Notes: generated by a model not told the origin, from the sequence alone. DNA of 13,265 nucleotides from an uncultured Eubacteriales bacterium (GCA_900550505.1 URSI01000016.1:1-13265), one strand, 5' to 3'; shown: positions 1 to 8,186, counted from the stretch's first letter. A program made the numbers and translations.

Positions 1-207
1 GCGACGGCAAACGGCGGGGCGAGAGATTTCATGCGGGCGGTACAACGGCGCGGAGCCGTAAGGGAACTGTGCGCCGACCTTCCGAAAAGTCTTGTCATGG
101 TCGATGAAACGGTGTATGTTTCACCTTCTCCGGCGACAGGTATATGCAAAAGGATAAACGAGGCACGCGCAGCGGGAAGATTTGCGCGGCGGAAAGGGAC
201 AGAATAA
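1..207 (+). CDS. remB: RemB-like DUF370 protein, C-terminal part
   Basis: The 5' end lies outside the window; 68 residues are visible in frame 1, ending at TAA 205-207. The segment reads ARDFMRAVQRRGAVRELC, then DLPKSLVMVDETVYVSPSP and ICKR. This matches the DUF370 pattern of a 'trDFL..A...G.v..v..dlPKSfv..d..VY.SPis..tL.KR' type. DUF370 proteins (RemA, and RemB/YaaB in Bacillus subtilis) are small DNA-binding regulators of about 85-95 residues, so roughly the first quarter is missing. In Firmicutes this gene commonly sits between recF and gyrB, and here gyrB starts 4 nt after its stop, which supports the assignment and co-transcription. The basic tail after the conserved block (residues ending RRKGTE) is lineage-specific. 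The family call is fairly secure; what this copy regulates is not known from the sequence. Confidence 0.8.
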   Translation, partial: ATANGGARDFMRAVQRRGAVRELCADLPKSLVMVDETVYVSPSPATGICKRINEARAAGRFARRKGTE

Positions 208-211
208 TCGA

Positions 212-2143
212 ATGGAAGAGAACGAAAAGACTTCTTTGCCGCTCGGCGGCGAATACGGCGATGAACAGATACAGGTGCTCGAAGGCCTTGAAGCAGTGCG
301 CAAGCGTCCCGGTATGTATATAGGTACGACATCTTCAAAGGGACTTCATCACCTTATATATGAGATAGTGGATAATTCCATAGACGAAGCGCTTGCGGGA
401 TATTGCGACAGGATAGAGGTCACACTTCATACCGACGGAAGCGTCAGCGTATTGGACAACGGACGCGGGGTGCCTTCGGGAATACATCCGAAGCTGCATC
501 TTCCTACGCTTGAGGTGATATTCACGGTGCTTCATGCGGGCGGAAAATTCGGCGGCGGCGGTTATCAGATAGCCGGCGGTCTCCACGGCGTGGGAGCTTC
601 GGTAGTGAACGCTCTTTCAAAGCGTGTGGAGGTCGTCAACTGCCATGAAGGCGGAAAGTATACCGTTTCATTCGAATACGGTAAGGTAAAAGACCCGGTA
701 AAGCACGTAGGAGATACAAACGAGCACGGGCTTTACGTCAGGTTCTGGCCCGACGATACCATATTCGAAGAGACCGTGTTTGACAGAGAGGTAGTACGTA
801 CACGTCTGCGCGAGCAGTCGTTTCTCAACGGCGGTATATGTATAGTGCTCAATGACGAACGCGATCCGGAGCATAAAACCGAGACCTTCTGCTTTGAAGG
901 CGGGATAAAGAGCTTTGTGGAGTATATAAATTCCAAAAAGGCGGTCGACCCGGTACACGAGGACGTTATATACGTTTCCGGCAAGCGCGGCACCTCGGTG
1001 GCTGAGGTGGCAATGCAGTATACGGAAACATATAACGAACAGATACTGACTTTTGCGAATAACATGAACACCATCGAAGGCGGCACGCATGAGACGGGGT
1101 TCAAATCGGCGCTGACAAAGGTGCTCAACGACTACGGGAAAAAGATAGGTGAACTCAAGGCTGACGACAAGCTTGCAGGTGAAGATACCCGCGAGGGACT
1201 GACCGCCGTGGTAAGCGTAAAGCTGGAAAACGCGCAGTTTGAAAGTCAGACAAAAGCAAAGCTCGGAAACAGCGATATCCGTACGCTTGTCGAGTCGATG
1301 GTAACCGAAAAGCTGACGGAATATTTTGAAGAAAACCCCGCAACGGCGCGCAAGATACTGGCAAAATCCGTGCTTGCCGCCCGCGCGAGGGAAGAGGCAA
1401 GACGGGTACGGGAGATAACGCGCCGCAAGGGACTGCTGGAATCGTCTTCGCTGCCCAGTAAGCTCGCAGACTGCAACGAAAGACGCGCCGAGTTCACAGA
1501 GCTGTTTCTTGTCGAGGGAGACTCCGCCGGAGGCACCGCAAAGGACGGCAGAGACAGCAGGTTTCAGGCCATACTCCCGCTCAGGGGCAAGATACTGAAT
1601 GTTGAAAAATCACGCGCAGACAAGATATACGCTTCTTCTCAGATCATACCGATAATCCTTGCGCTGGGCACCGGGATAGGTGCGGAATTCGACATCACCA
1701 AGCTGCGCTATGACAAGATAATCATAATGGCCGATGCAGACGTTGACGGTGAACACATAAAAACGCTGCTTCTGACATTTTTCTTCCGCTATATGCGTCC
1801 GTTGATAGAACAGGGGCATATATATGCCGCGCAGCCGCCGCTTTATAAGGTCACAAAGGGCAAGCAGATGCGTTATGCCTTCAGCGACGCGGAGCGTGAC
1901 GAGGCGATAAGTGAAATGGGCGGCAACGCGATAGCGGAACGGTACAAGGGACTCGGCGAGATGGATGCCGATCAGCTCAGAGAGACGACGATGGATCCCG
2001 AGCTCCGCACGCTGAAGAGGATAAATATTTCGGACGCCTTTGAAGCCGACGCGCTCTTTACCGTGCTGATGGGAGACAAGGTCGAGCCGCGCAGAGAGTT
2101 CATAGAGCAAAATGCAAAATACGTTTCAAACATCGACTTCTGA
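212..2143 (+). CDS. gyrB: DNA gyrase subunit B
   Basis: ATP-hydrolysing subunit of DNA gyrase (A2B2), which introduces negative supercoils into DNA in the cytoplasm. The 643 residues fit the usual Gram-positive GyrB length. The GHKL ATPase domain comes first: EIVDNSIDEA with Glu51 as the expected general base, DNGRG at 82-86, and GGLHGVGAS at 122-130. The transducer segment contains QTKAKLGN (346-353). The TOPRIM domain has LVEGDSAGG with Glu435, PLRGKILNVEK at 456-466, and DADVDGEH with Asp508 and Asp510 as metal ligands. The C-terminal tail carries ERYKGLGEM. I chose ATG at 212 because GGAAAGGG (191-198) precedes it and it avoids overlap with the DUF370 stop at 207; TTG at 182 is an in-frame alternative that would add ten atypical residues. 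The partner gyrA lies 100 nt downstream. Confidence 0.98.
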   Translation: MEENEKTSLPLGGEYGDEQIQVLEGLEAVRKRPGMYIGTTSSKGLHHLIYEIVDNSIDEALAGYCDRIEVTLHTDGSVSVLDNGRGVPSGIHPKLHLPTLEVIFTVLHAGGKFGGGGYQIAGGLHGVGASVVNALSKRVEVVNCHEGGKYTVSFEYGKVKDPVKHVGDTNEHGLYVRFWPDDTIFEETVFDREVVRTRLREQSFLNGGICIVLNDERDPEHKTETFCFEGGIKSFVEYINSKKAVDPVHEDVIYVSGKRGTSVAEVAMQYTETYNEQILTFANNMNTIEGGTHETGFKSALTKVLNDYGKKIGELKADDKLAGEDTREGLTAVVSVKLENAQFESQTKAKLGNSDIRTLVESMVTEKLTEYFEENPATARKILAKSVLAARAREEARRVREITRRKGLLESSSLPSKLADCNERRAEFTELFLVEGDSAGGTAKDGRDSRFQAILPLRGKILNVEKSRADKIYASSQIIPIILALGTGIGAEFDITKLRYDKIIIMADADVDGEHIKTLLLTFFFRYMRPLIEQGHIYAAQPPLYKVTKGKQMRYAFSDAERDEAISEMGGNAIAERYKGLGEMDADQLRETTMDPELRTLKRINISDAFEADALFTVLMGDKVEPRREFIEQNAKYVSNIDF

Positions 2144-2180
2144 CGACGGGAATACATAAAAAAAGACACTCAGGACCGAT

Positions 2181-2213
2181 TTATGCACAATGTGTGGAAA
2201 ACTCTGTGGATAA
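2181..2213. promoter_or_regulatory. Cluster of three DnaA boxes between gyrB and gyrA
   Basis: Three 9-mers fitting the DnaA-box pattern TTWTNCACA occur at an exact 12-bp period with 3-bp spacers. They are TTATGCACA on the + strand (2181-2189), TTTTCCACA on the - strand (2193-2201), and the canonical TTATCCACA on the - strand (2205-2213). A run of five G follows at 2216-2220. DnaA binds such boxes at origins and at some regulated promoters. The location next to gyrase and presumably near oriC makes this a credible DnaA-binding site, either part of a split origin or a regulator of gyrA. I saw no clear DnaA-trio array or long AT-rich unwinding element beside it, so an origin role is not shown. 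Confidence 0.75.
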
Positions 2214-2243
2214 ACGGGGGATATTACAGGACGGAACGATCAG

Positions 2244-4760
2244 ATGGATAATATGGACAATGAATATAAAGCGCATGAAACACAGAAAATCGAAAATGTA
2301 GGTATAGAAAAAGAGATACGCACGGCATACATAAATTATGCAATGTCAGTTATAGTGTCCCGCGCGCTTCCGGATGTAAGGGACGGCCTGAAGCCGGTGC
2401 ACCGCAGGATACTTTATTCCATGTATAAGGACCAGCTCACATATGACAAACCTTTCCGTAAATCCGCGACTACGGTCGGTAACGTGCTGGGTCATTACCA
2501 TCCGCACGGAGATCAGGCGGTATATGACAGCCTTGTCAGACTCGCGCAGCCGTTTTCGCTGCGGTATCCGCTCGTTGAGGGTCACGGAAACTTCGGCAAC
2601 ATAGACGGCGACGGCGCCGCCGCCTACCGTTATACGGAGGCGAGGATGGCGCGTATCTCCGACTATATGCTCGAGGATATCGATAAAAAAGTCGTTGACT
2701 TCGTGCCGAACTTCGACAATAAGCTGCAGGAGCCGGTCTGTCTGCCTTCAAAGTTCCCGAATCTCCTTGTGAACGGGTCGGTCGGGATCGCGGTAGGTAT
2801 GGCGACGAATATCCCGCCTCATAACCTTGGCGAGGTCATAGACGCGGTGAATTACCTCAGCGGTAACCCGGATTGTACCGTGCAGGATCTGCTGCGGTTC
2901 ATCAAAGGACCGGATTTTCCGACGTACGGCACGATATACGGTATCGCGGGGATGTACGAAGCGTACCTCACCGGCAGAGGCAAAATAAAAGTCAGGGCGA
3001 AAGCGCATTTTGAGGAAAAACACGGTAAAACGAGCATAATCATCACGGAGCTGCCGTATCAGGTCAACCGTTCGCTGCTGCTCGAATCCATGGCGGATAT
3101 GGTCAAAACACGCAGGATAGAGGGGATCAGCGATATCAGAAACGAATCCGGCAGAGCCGGGATGCGTATCGTCGTCGACCTCAAGCGCGATGCGAACCCG
3201 CAGGTGGTGCTCAATCTGCTCTACAAATATACGCAGCTTCAGGACACCTTTGCGGTAAATATGCTGGCGCTCGTGAACGGTGAGCCGAAGGTGCTGAACC
3301 TGAAAGAACTGCTCACATATTACCTGCGTCATCAGGAGGACGTAAAGACCCGCAAGCTCAATTTTGAATTGGAGCAGGCGCTCAAGCAGGAGCACATATA
3401 CGAGGGATATTCGATCGCGATAGACAACATCGACCGGGTCATACAGATCATCAGGTCCAGCGCCGGCGTCGGCGAGGCCAAGCAGGCGCTGTGCGAAGCG
3501 TTTGATCTGACTGATGAGCAGGCGCAGGCGATAGTCGATATGACGCTGGGCAGACTTTCCGGGCTGGAGCGCATAAAGATAGAGGAAAGGCTGGCACAGC
3601 TGCGGGAGCAGGTGCGTACGCTGCGCGAGATCCTCGCGGACGAGAGCCGTATAATAGCGCTGATAACCGACGACCTGAACGAAATAAAAAAGCGGTTCGG
3701 CGACGAACGCCGTACGGATATAGAGCCGGTGGACGACGAGATACTCACCGAGGACCTTATAGACAGAGAGGATTGCGTGATCACCGTCACGCGCGCGGGA
3801 TACATCAAGCGGCTGCCCGCCGATACATATCAGAGCCAGCGCAGAGGCGGCCGCGGGATCACAGGAATGGCAACCAAGGAAGAGGATTACGTAAAAGATA
3901 TCATGATCGCTTACAGCCATGATTATCTTATGATGTTCTCCAATCTGGGCAGGATGTACGTAAAAAAATGCTACGAGATACCCGAATCGTCACGCACGGC
4001 CAAGGGCACGCACCTTTCAAATGTATTGCAGCTTCGCAGTGATGAGGAGATAACGTCCATCATTTCCGTGAGCGGCACGCAGACCGATGAATACCTGACA
4101 ATGATAACGAAATACGGCGTGGTAAAGCGCGTGGAGCTTTCCGAGTACAGAACGCGACGTGCCGGCGGTCTCTATGCGATAACTCTCGACGAGGGAGACG
4201 AGCTGCTGTATGTTCTCAGGACACACGGTAACGACCACATCATCGCCGCTTCGCAGTCGGGGCTTTCCATAAGGTTCAGCGAGACCGACGTGCGCTGTGT
4301 GGGCAGACAGGCAAGAGGAGTCAAAGCCATGACGCTCGGCAGTGACGACCGCATAGTCGGCGCGGGAGTGATACCCGGGGGCACAGGCGAGGGACTCAGT
4401 GTGCTTACCGTTACAAGTCAGGGCTACGGCAAGCGCAGCAGGATAGCGGACTTCTCGGTCCAGCAGCGCGGCGGCAAGGGTATGATGTGCCATCGTATCG
4501 GAGAAAAAACGGGAGAGCTCGCCGGACTTGCGGTCATCCCGGACGGAGTCGACCTGATGCTTATAACCGATTCAGGTATAGTCATAAGGATGGACGCCGA
4601 TACGATACCGGTGTACGGACGCGCCACGGCAGGCGTCATAGTCATGCGCCTTGCTGAAGGCTCGGTCGTCAACCTGACGACGGTAGCCCGCGAGGACGGA
4701 CAGGAACCGGATACCGAAGCCCGTGAAGAGCCGGAGCTTTCTCAGGAGGAGCAGGAATGA
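2244..4760 (+). CDS. gyrA: DNA gyrase subunit A
   Basis: Breakage-reunion subunit of DNA gyrase, 838 residues. The winged-helix/tower region begins with ALPDVRDGLKPVHRRIL (41-57). The catalytic tyrosine is Tyr130 in AAAYRYTEARM, with the partner Arg129. A coiled-coil stretch lies around 441-465. The C-terminal beta-pinwheel starts near 505 and carries an intact GyrA box QRRGGRG at 532-538, which separates gyrase from topoisomerase IV; a second box-like QQRGGKG occurs in a later blade. The tail is acidic (Asp/Glu-rich). Start ATG 2244 is preceded by AGGACGG at 2228-2234; ATG 2253 is a weaker alternative. Oddity: in the quinolone-resistance-determining region the segment is HPHGDQAVYD, so the position equivalent to E. 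coli Ser83 is Gln91, while the Asp87 equivalent (Asp95) is kept. The gene overlaps the next one by 4 nt. Confidence 0.98.
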   Translation: MDNMDNEYKAHETQKIENVGIEKEIRTAYINYAMSVIVSRALPDVRDGLKPVHRRILYSMYKDQLTYDKPFRKSATTVGNVLGHYHPHGDQAVYDSLVRLAQPFSLRYPLVEGHGNFGNIDGDGAAAYRYTEARMARISDYMLEDIDKKVVDFVPNFDNKLQEPVCLPSKFPNLLVNGSVGIAVGMATNIPPHNLGEVIDAVNYLSGNPDCTVQDLLRFIKGPDFPTYGTIYGIAGMYEAYLTGRGKIKVRAKAHFEEKHGKTSIIITELPYQVNRSLLLESMADMVKTRRIEGISDIRNESGRAGMRIVVDLKRDANPQVVLNLLYKYTQLQDTFAVNMLALVNGEPKVLNLKELLTYYLRHQEDVKTRKLNFELEQALKQEHIYEGYSIAIDNIDRVIQIIRSSAGVGEAKQALCEAFDLTDEQAQAIVDMTLGRLSGLERIKIEERLAQLREQVRTLREILADESRIIALITDDLNEIKKRFGDERRTDIEPVDDEILTEDLIDREDCVITVTRAGYIKRLPADTYQSQRRGGRGITGMATKEEDYVKDIMIAYSHDYLMMFSNLGRMYVKKCYEIPESSRTAKGTHLSNVLQLRSDEEITSIISVSGTQTDEYLTMITKYGVVKRVELSEYRTRRAGGLYAITLDEGDELLYVLRTHGNDHIIAASQSGLSIRFSETDVRCVGRQARGVKAMTLGSDDRIVGAGVIPGGTGEGLSVLTVTSQGYGKRSRIADFSVQQRGGKGMMCHRIGEKTGELAGLAVIPDGVDLMLITDSGIVIRMDADTIPVYGRATAGVIVMRLAEGSVVNLTTVAREDGQEPDTEAREEPELSQEEQE

Positions 4761-5299
4761 ATATCAAAACATATGTATATGAATATCGTACGGACCGTTC
4801 CGAGCGTCATGAGCTCGTCGAGTCGGCCGTGCGTGAGTACATGGGAAACGATTCTGCCGAGGTGTTATATACCCCCAAGGGGAAACCCTATGTAAAGGAC
4901 AGCGAAACGGTGTTTCTGAGCGTTACCACCACGGGCGAGGTGATGGTGGTCGCTATATCCGACAAGCCGATAGGTATCGACGGCGAATATCTGCCGCGTA
5001 TGACCGCCCCGCAACGGCGCACGGATTATGCGGTGATGGCTGAGCGGTTCTTCACGGAGGATGAGGCGGAATATGTCCGCAGCGGCGACGACCAGGCGCT
5101 CAGATTCGCCAAAGTGTGGGTGCGCAAGGAAGCATATGTGAAATATACGGGCAAGGGGCTTTCGGACTTTTCCAATTTTTCGGTCTACGACGGGGAGCAC
5201 TTTGTCCAGACAGTCAACGGTGTGCCGGTAAAGCGCTGGCATCCGTCATTCCCCATGTCGGAGGACTATCTGTTCGCCGTAGCAGGGGAAACCGAATGA
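4757..5299 (+). CDS. 4'-phosphopantetheinyl transferase, Sfp type
   Basis: Probable enzyme that transfers the 4'-phosphopantetheine arm of CoA onto a serine of acyl, peptidyl or aryl carrier proteins. At 180 residues it is shorter than Bacillus Sfp (about 224) but within the range of compact family members. Recognisable motifs are GKPY (42-45), GIDGE (73-77) with Asp75 and Glu77 as Mg ligands, and the signature FAKVWVRKEAYVKYTGKGLS with Trp121, Lys124, Glu125 and Lys129. The usual 'N-I/L-SHSG' motif is degenerate: this copy reads SVTTTGE, so the CoA-contacting His is a Thr. Its ATG overlaps the gyrA stop (ATGA), which implies translational coupling and constitutive expression with gyrase. No carrier protein or biosynthetic cluster is in view, so it may be the genome's general transferase, perhaps serving fatty-acid ACP. 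Confidence 0.85.
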   Translation: MNIKTYVYEYRTDRSERHELVESAVREYMGNDSAEVLYTPKGKPYVKDSETVFLSVTTTGEVMVVAISDKPIGIDGEYLPRMTAPQRRTDYAVMAERFFTEDEAEYVRSGDDQALRFAKVWVRKEAYVKYTGKGLSDFSNFSVYDGEHFVQTVNGVPVKRWHPSFPMSEDYLFAVAGETE

Positions 5300-5338
5300 T
5301 CTTCTTCAAACCGGGGAATTTCCGGCAGGGGGGCAACC

Positions 5339-6403
5339 ATGTCAAAGGGCTTTAAAACTTTTTTCATCACATTTCTTATCGGCGTGACGGTTTTCGGATT
5401 CGCCGCCTCTTACCTTTTCGAAAACGTAGTGGGCGATTTTATCGACCAGCTGCTGAACATAGCGGTGACGAGCGACGACGGGACCTCACAGCCGCAGGAT
5501 AACAGCAGACCGGAAGAGTCGGGAGACGAAAGCATTTCGGACGAATCACACGGGGACACTTCGTATCCGGAGGATTTCAGGGGCGAGTCTATGGGAACGC
5601 TGGTCATCCTGAAAAATCAGGCGGATGAGGCGGATACCATCATACTCCTGCGCCGCAGCAAGACCAATGCCGCAGCTTCGGTCACGGTGATACCCGCCGA
5701 TACGAGACTGTTTATAGATTCGGTCAACACTGAGCTGCGCGATCTTCTCAAAACGCGGGACATAGAGTTTTTCTGTGACAAGATAGAGGCCATAACCGGC
5801 GTGCTTGTAGACTATTACGTCATGCTGGACGCGCGCGACGTGCCTGAGTTCGCCGATGTGTTCATCGACGAATTCGGTCCGTTGACTTTTGACCTTCCGT
5901 ATGCGCTGAGAAAAGAGAAGGAGCAGCTGCCGGAAGTGAGCGCGGATGTGTCGGTGCCGGAGACATCGGTTTCCGACGAGTCATTGCCCGACGTTTCGAT
6001 CCCGGAGGTCCCCGAGGTCCCGGAATATGAATACGACATACCGGCCGGTCGGCTGACGCTGACGGGGGAAACCGCCGCTGTGATACTCTCACATTACGAA
6101 AACGGCGATCCGGCAAATCACGACAAGCTTGTGAGCAGTCTCATGAGCGTGGTGCTGGTGCGGCTTTATACTCCGTCGAACGCTGACGGGCTTTGTGATG
6201 TGATCGGTGACGCGCTGGCTCTGGCGGACACAAATATGAGCAAGTCGGATTTTGAGGCGAATATCGACATCATAACCTCATATACCGCCTTCGGCACCGA
6301 CAGCCTCATATATCCCGGTACTTACAGACAGGTAGCGGGCGGCGGATATTATTATACGCCGGACGTCGATACGGCGATAAACAATTTCAAGCAGTACAGA
6401 TGA
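5339..6403 (+). CDS. Membrane-anchored LytR-CpsA-Psr-like protein, probably not catalytic
   Basis: 354 residues with an N-terminal membrane segment (about 7-26), so the bulk should lie outside the cell. A Ser/Asp/Glu-rich linker follows (about 44-82). The folded part resembles the LCP family, which attaches anionic polymers to peptidoglycan: DTIILLRRS (99-107), VTVIPADTRLFI (115-126), EAITGVLVDYYVMLDARD (150-167), FGPLTFDLP (179-187), and AGRLTLTGETAAVILSHYENGD (236-257). In active LCP enzymes the second motif reads SIPRDT, and an Arg-rich R-x-R segment follows the LdGe.AL motif. Here the IPRDT Arg is Ala120 and the later arginines are absent. An acidic, proline-rich insertion (about 194-231, with repeated VPE/PEVP units) interrupts the domain. 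RBS AGGGGGG lies just before the ATG, 39 nt after the previous gene. A pseudoenzyme or binding role is inference. Confidence 0.6.
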   Translation: MSKGFKTFFITFLIGVTVFGFAASYLFENVVGDFIDQLLNIAVTSDDGTSQPQDNSRPEESGDESISDESHGDTSYPEDFRGESMGTLVILKNQADEADTIILLRRSKTNAAASVTVIPADTRLFIDSVNTELRDLLKTRDIEFFCDKIEAITGVLVDYYVMLDARDVPEFADVFIDEFGPLTFDLPYALRKEKEQLPEVSADVSVPETSVSDESLPDVSIPEVPEVPEYEYDIPAGRLTLTGETAAVILSHYENGDPANHDKLVSSLMSVVLVRLYTPSNADGLCDVIGDALALADTNMSKSDFEANIDIITSYTAFGTDSLIYPGTYRQVAGGGYYYTPDVDTAINNFKQYR

Positions 6404-6453
6404 CCATAGTACCGGTGCAGTAAAAAATAACTGAAAGAACGGACCTGAGGAAA

Positions 6454-7713
6454 ATGAACAAGGAAACAGAATGTCTGCACGGCGGATACCGTGCGAAAAA
6501 CGGCGAGCCGCTGGCGCTGCCTATCTATCAGTCGACTACTTACAGATATGAATCCACCGAGCATGTCGGCAAGCTCTTTGACCTTGCCGTGCCCGGACAT
6601 ATGTATTCGCGGATATCTAACCCGACCGTTGAGCTCGTGGAAAAGAAAATGGCACAGCTCGAGGGCGGTGTGGGCGCTGTCCTTACTTCAAGCGGTCAGT
6701 CCGCCGTGTTCCTTTCACTTGTGAATATACTCGGCGCAGGCGATCACTTTATAGCAAGCTCAAAGATATACGGCGGCACCGTCAATTTGTTTGCCGTTAC
6801 GATGAAGCGGCTGGGGATAGAATGCACCTTTGTCGACGAAGAGGCCGACGAGGAAACGCTGCAGCGCGCCTTCCGTCCGAATACCAAGGCCGTATTCGGC
6901 GAAACGCTCGCAAACCCCGCGCTGACTGTGTGCGATATCGAAAAATTTGCCCGTGTAGCTCACAGGAACGGAGTCCCGCTGATAATAGACAACACCTTCC
7001 CCACACCGGTGCTTTGCAGGCCGTTTGAATTCGGCGCGGATATTGTGGTACATTCCACCACCAAATACCTTGACGGTCATGCCGTGGTCGTGGGCGGATG
7101 CGTGGTGGACAGCGGAAAGTTTGACTGGTCGGGCTACGAAGGACTTTCCCGTCCCGACGAATCGTACCACGGGCTCGTTTATACCGAGGCGTTCGGTGAA
7201 AGCGCTTACATAACAAAGCTGCGGGTTCAGCTCGTGCGCGATTTCGGAGTGCTGATGTCGGCACAAAGCGCGTTTTTGCTCGATCTGGGCATACAGACCC
7301 TGGCGCTGCGGATGGAGCGTCATTCCCGCAACGCGGAAAAGGTGGCGCAGGCGCTTGAAAAACACCGCAATGTGGAATTTGTGAATTATCCGGCGCTCGA
7401 GAGCAGCCCGAGCCATGCTCTGGCGCTCAAATACCTGCCGAACGGGTGCGCGGGAGTCATCTCGTTTTCCGTTGCGGGCAGCCGCGAACGGGCGATAAAA
7501 TTCATGGACGGGCTGAAACTGGCGAGCAATTGCGTCCATGTGGCGGACGTACGCACGCTGGTATTGCACCCGGCAAGCGCCACGCACCGTCAGCTCACTG
7601 ACGAGCAGCTCGTCGCCGCGGGGATCACTCCGGGACTCGTCCGGCTTTCGGTCGGTATCGAGAACATCGAGGACATACTCGAGGACGTGATCGGCTCGCT
7701 CGACAAGGTATGA
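6454..7713 (+). CDS. metY: O-acetylhomoserine sulfhydrylase (PLP enzyme)
   Basis: Cys/Met-metabolism PLP-dependent enzyme of 419 residues, predicted to make homocysteine from O-acetyl-L-homoserine and sulfide (EC 2.5.1.49) in the cytoplasm. Visible motifs are the N-terminal ETECLHGGY, PIYQSTTY (23-30), MYSRISNPT with the phosphate-contacting Tyr51/Arg53, SSGQSA (79-84), the PLP-binding IIDNTFPTP with Asp179, and the Schiff-base lysine Lys204 in VHSTTKYLDGH. The C-terminal RLSVGIENIEDI is also typical. The 'YEGLSRPDESYHGL' segment in the middle favours the sulfhydrylase group over cystathionine gamma-synthase/lyase, although a methionine gamma-lyase activity cannot be excluded by eye. RBS GAGGAAA sits directly upstream of the ATG. 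The 50 nt before it is too short for a SAM riboswitch and shows none. Confidence 0.92.
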   Translation: MNKETECLHGGYRAKNGEPLALPIYQSTTYRYESTEHVGKLFDLAVPGHMYSRISNPTVELVEKKMAQLEGGVGAVLTSSGQSAVFLSLVNILGAGDHFIASSKIYGGTVNLFAVTMKRLGIECTFVDEEADEETLQRAFRPNTKAVFGETLANPALTVCDIEKFARVAHRNGVPLIIDNTFPTPVLCRPFEFGADIVVHSTTKYLDGHAVVVGGCVVDSGKFDWSGYEGLSRPDESYHGLVYTEAFGESAYITKLRVQLVRDFGVLMSAQSAFLLDLGIQTLALRMERHSRNAEKVAQALEKHRNVEFVNYPALESSPSHALALKYLPNGCAGVISFSVAGSRERAIKFMDGLKLASNCVHVADVRTLVLHPASATHRQLTDEQLVAAGITPGLVRLSVGIENIEDILEDVIGSLDKV

Positions 7714-8186
7714 CGGTACAGCTGATACACGTCGGCGAGTTCAAGGAAAATCACTATGCCGCAGCCGCCGCCGAATATGTGCGGCGGCTGGGTGCTTTCT
7801 GTGACTTTATCGACACGCCGGTGAAAGAGACGAAAATATCGGATGAGCGCAGCGCGGCGGAGGTATCAAAAGCACTCGAGTCCGAGGGCGTACGCATACT
7901 TGCCGCAGTCAAACAGCGTTCGTATCCGGTGGCGCTCTGCATAGAGGGCAGGCAGATGGATTCGGGGTCGTTCGCGGCACTGCTGGAGAAACGGCGTGCC
8001 GACCCGGGTTCGGTCAGCTTTATAATCGGCTCTTCGCACGGACTTTCCGAGAGTGTGAAGCGTTCGTGCGGGTTGCTGCTGTCAATGTCTGTTATGACAT
8101 TTCCCCATTCGCTTGCGCGGGTAATGCTGCTCGAGCAGATATACCGCGGGTTCATGATAACGCGGGGCGCACCGTATCACAAATAA
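7710..8186 (+). CDS. rlmH: 23S rRNA pseudouridine-1915 N3-methyltransferase RlmH
   Basis: SPOUT-family, SAM-dependent methyltransferase that modifies pseudouridine 1915 in helix 69 of 23S rRNA on the assembled ribosome. The 158 residues match the usual length (about 155-160). The trefoil-knot SAM site is visible as FIIGSSHGLS (105-113). The signature LSMSVMTFPHSLARVMLLEQ (124-143) is followed by IYRGFMITRGAPYHK, including the conserved C-terminal Tyr-His. The start ATG overlaps the metY stop (ATGA), so the two are probably translationally coupled. rlmH lies near the origin in many Firmicutes, consistent with the gyrase neighbourhood. The 3' end is intact, with no sign of an integrated cassette. 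Confidence 0.97.
   Translation: MTVQLIHVGEFKENHYAAAAAEYVRRLGAFCDFIDTPVKETKISDERSAAEVSKALESEGVRILAAVKQRSYPVALCIEGRQMDSGSFAALLEKRRADPGSVSFIIGSSHGLSESVKRSCGLLLSMSVMTFPHSLARVMLLEQIYRGFMITRGAPYHK

Noticed and set aside
2748..3920. A 390-codon - strand ORF inside gyrA.
   Set aside because: It is a shadow of the gyrA codon pattern; the + strand product is unmistakable GyrA with all motifs intact.
6404..6453. Possible SAM or other riboswitch before metY.
   Set aside because: The gap is only 50 nt and holds no terminator or conserved aptamer features.
8172..8186. The 3' end of rlmH resembles the region used as the SCC cassette attachment site in staphylococci.
   Set aside because: Only the coding similarity of the YHK tail is present; there is no ccr recombinase, no direct repeat and no inserted element downstream.
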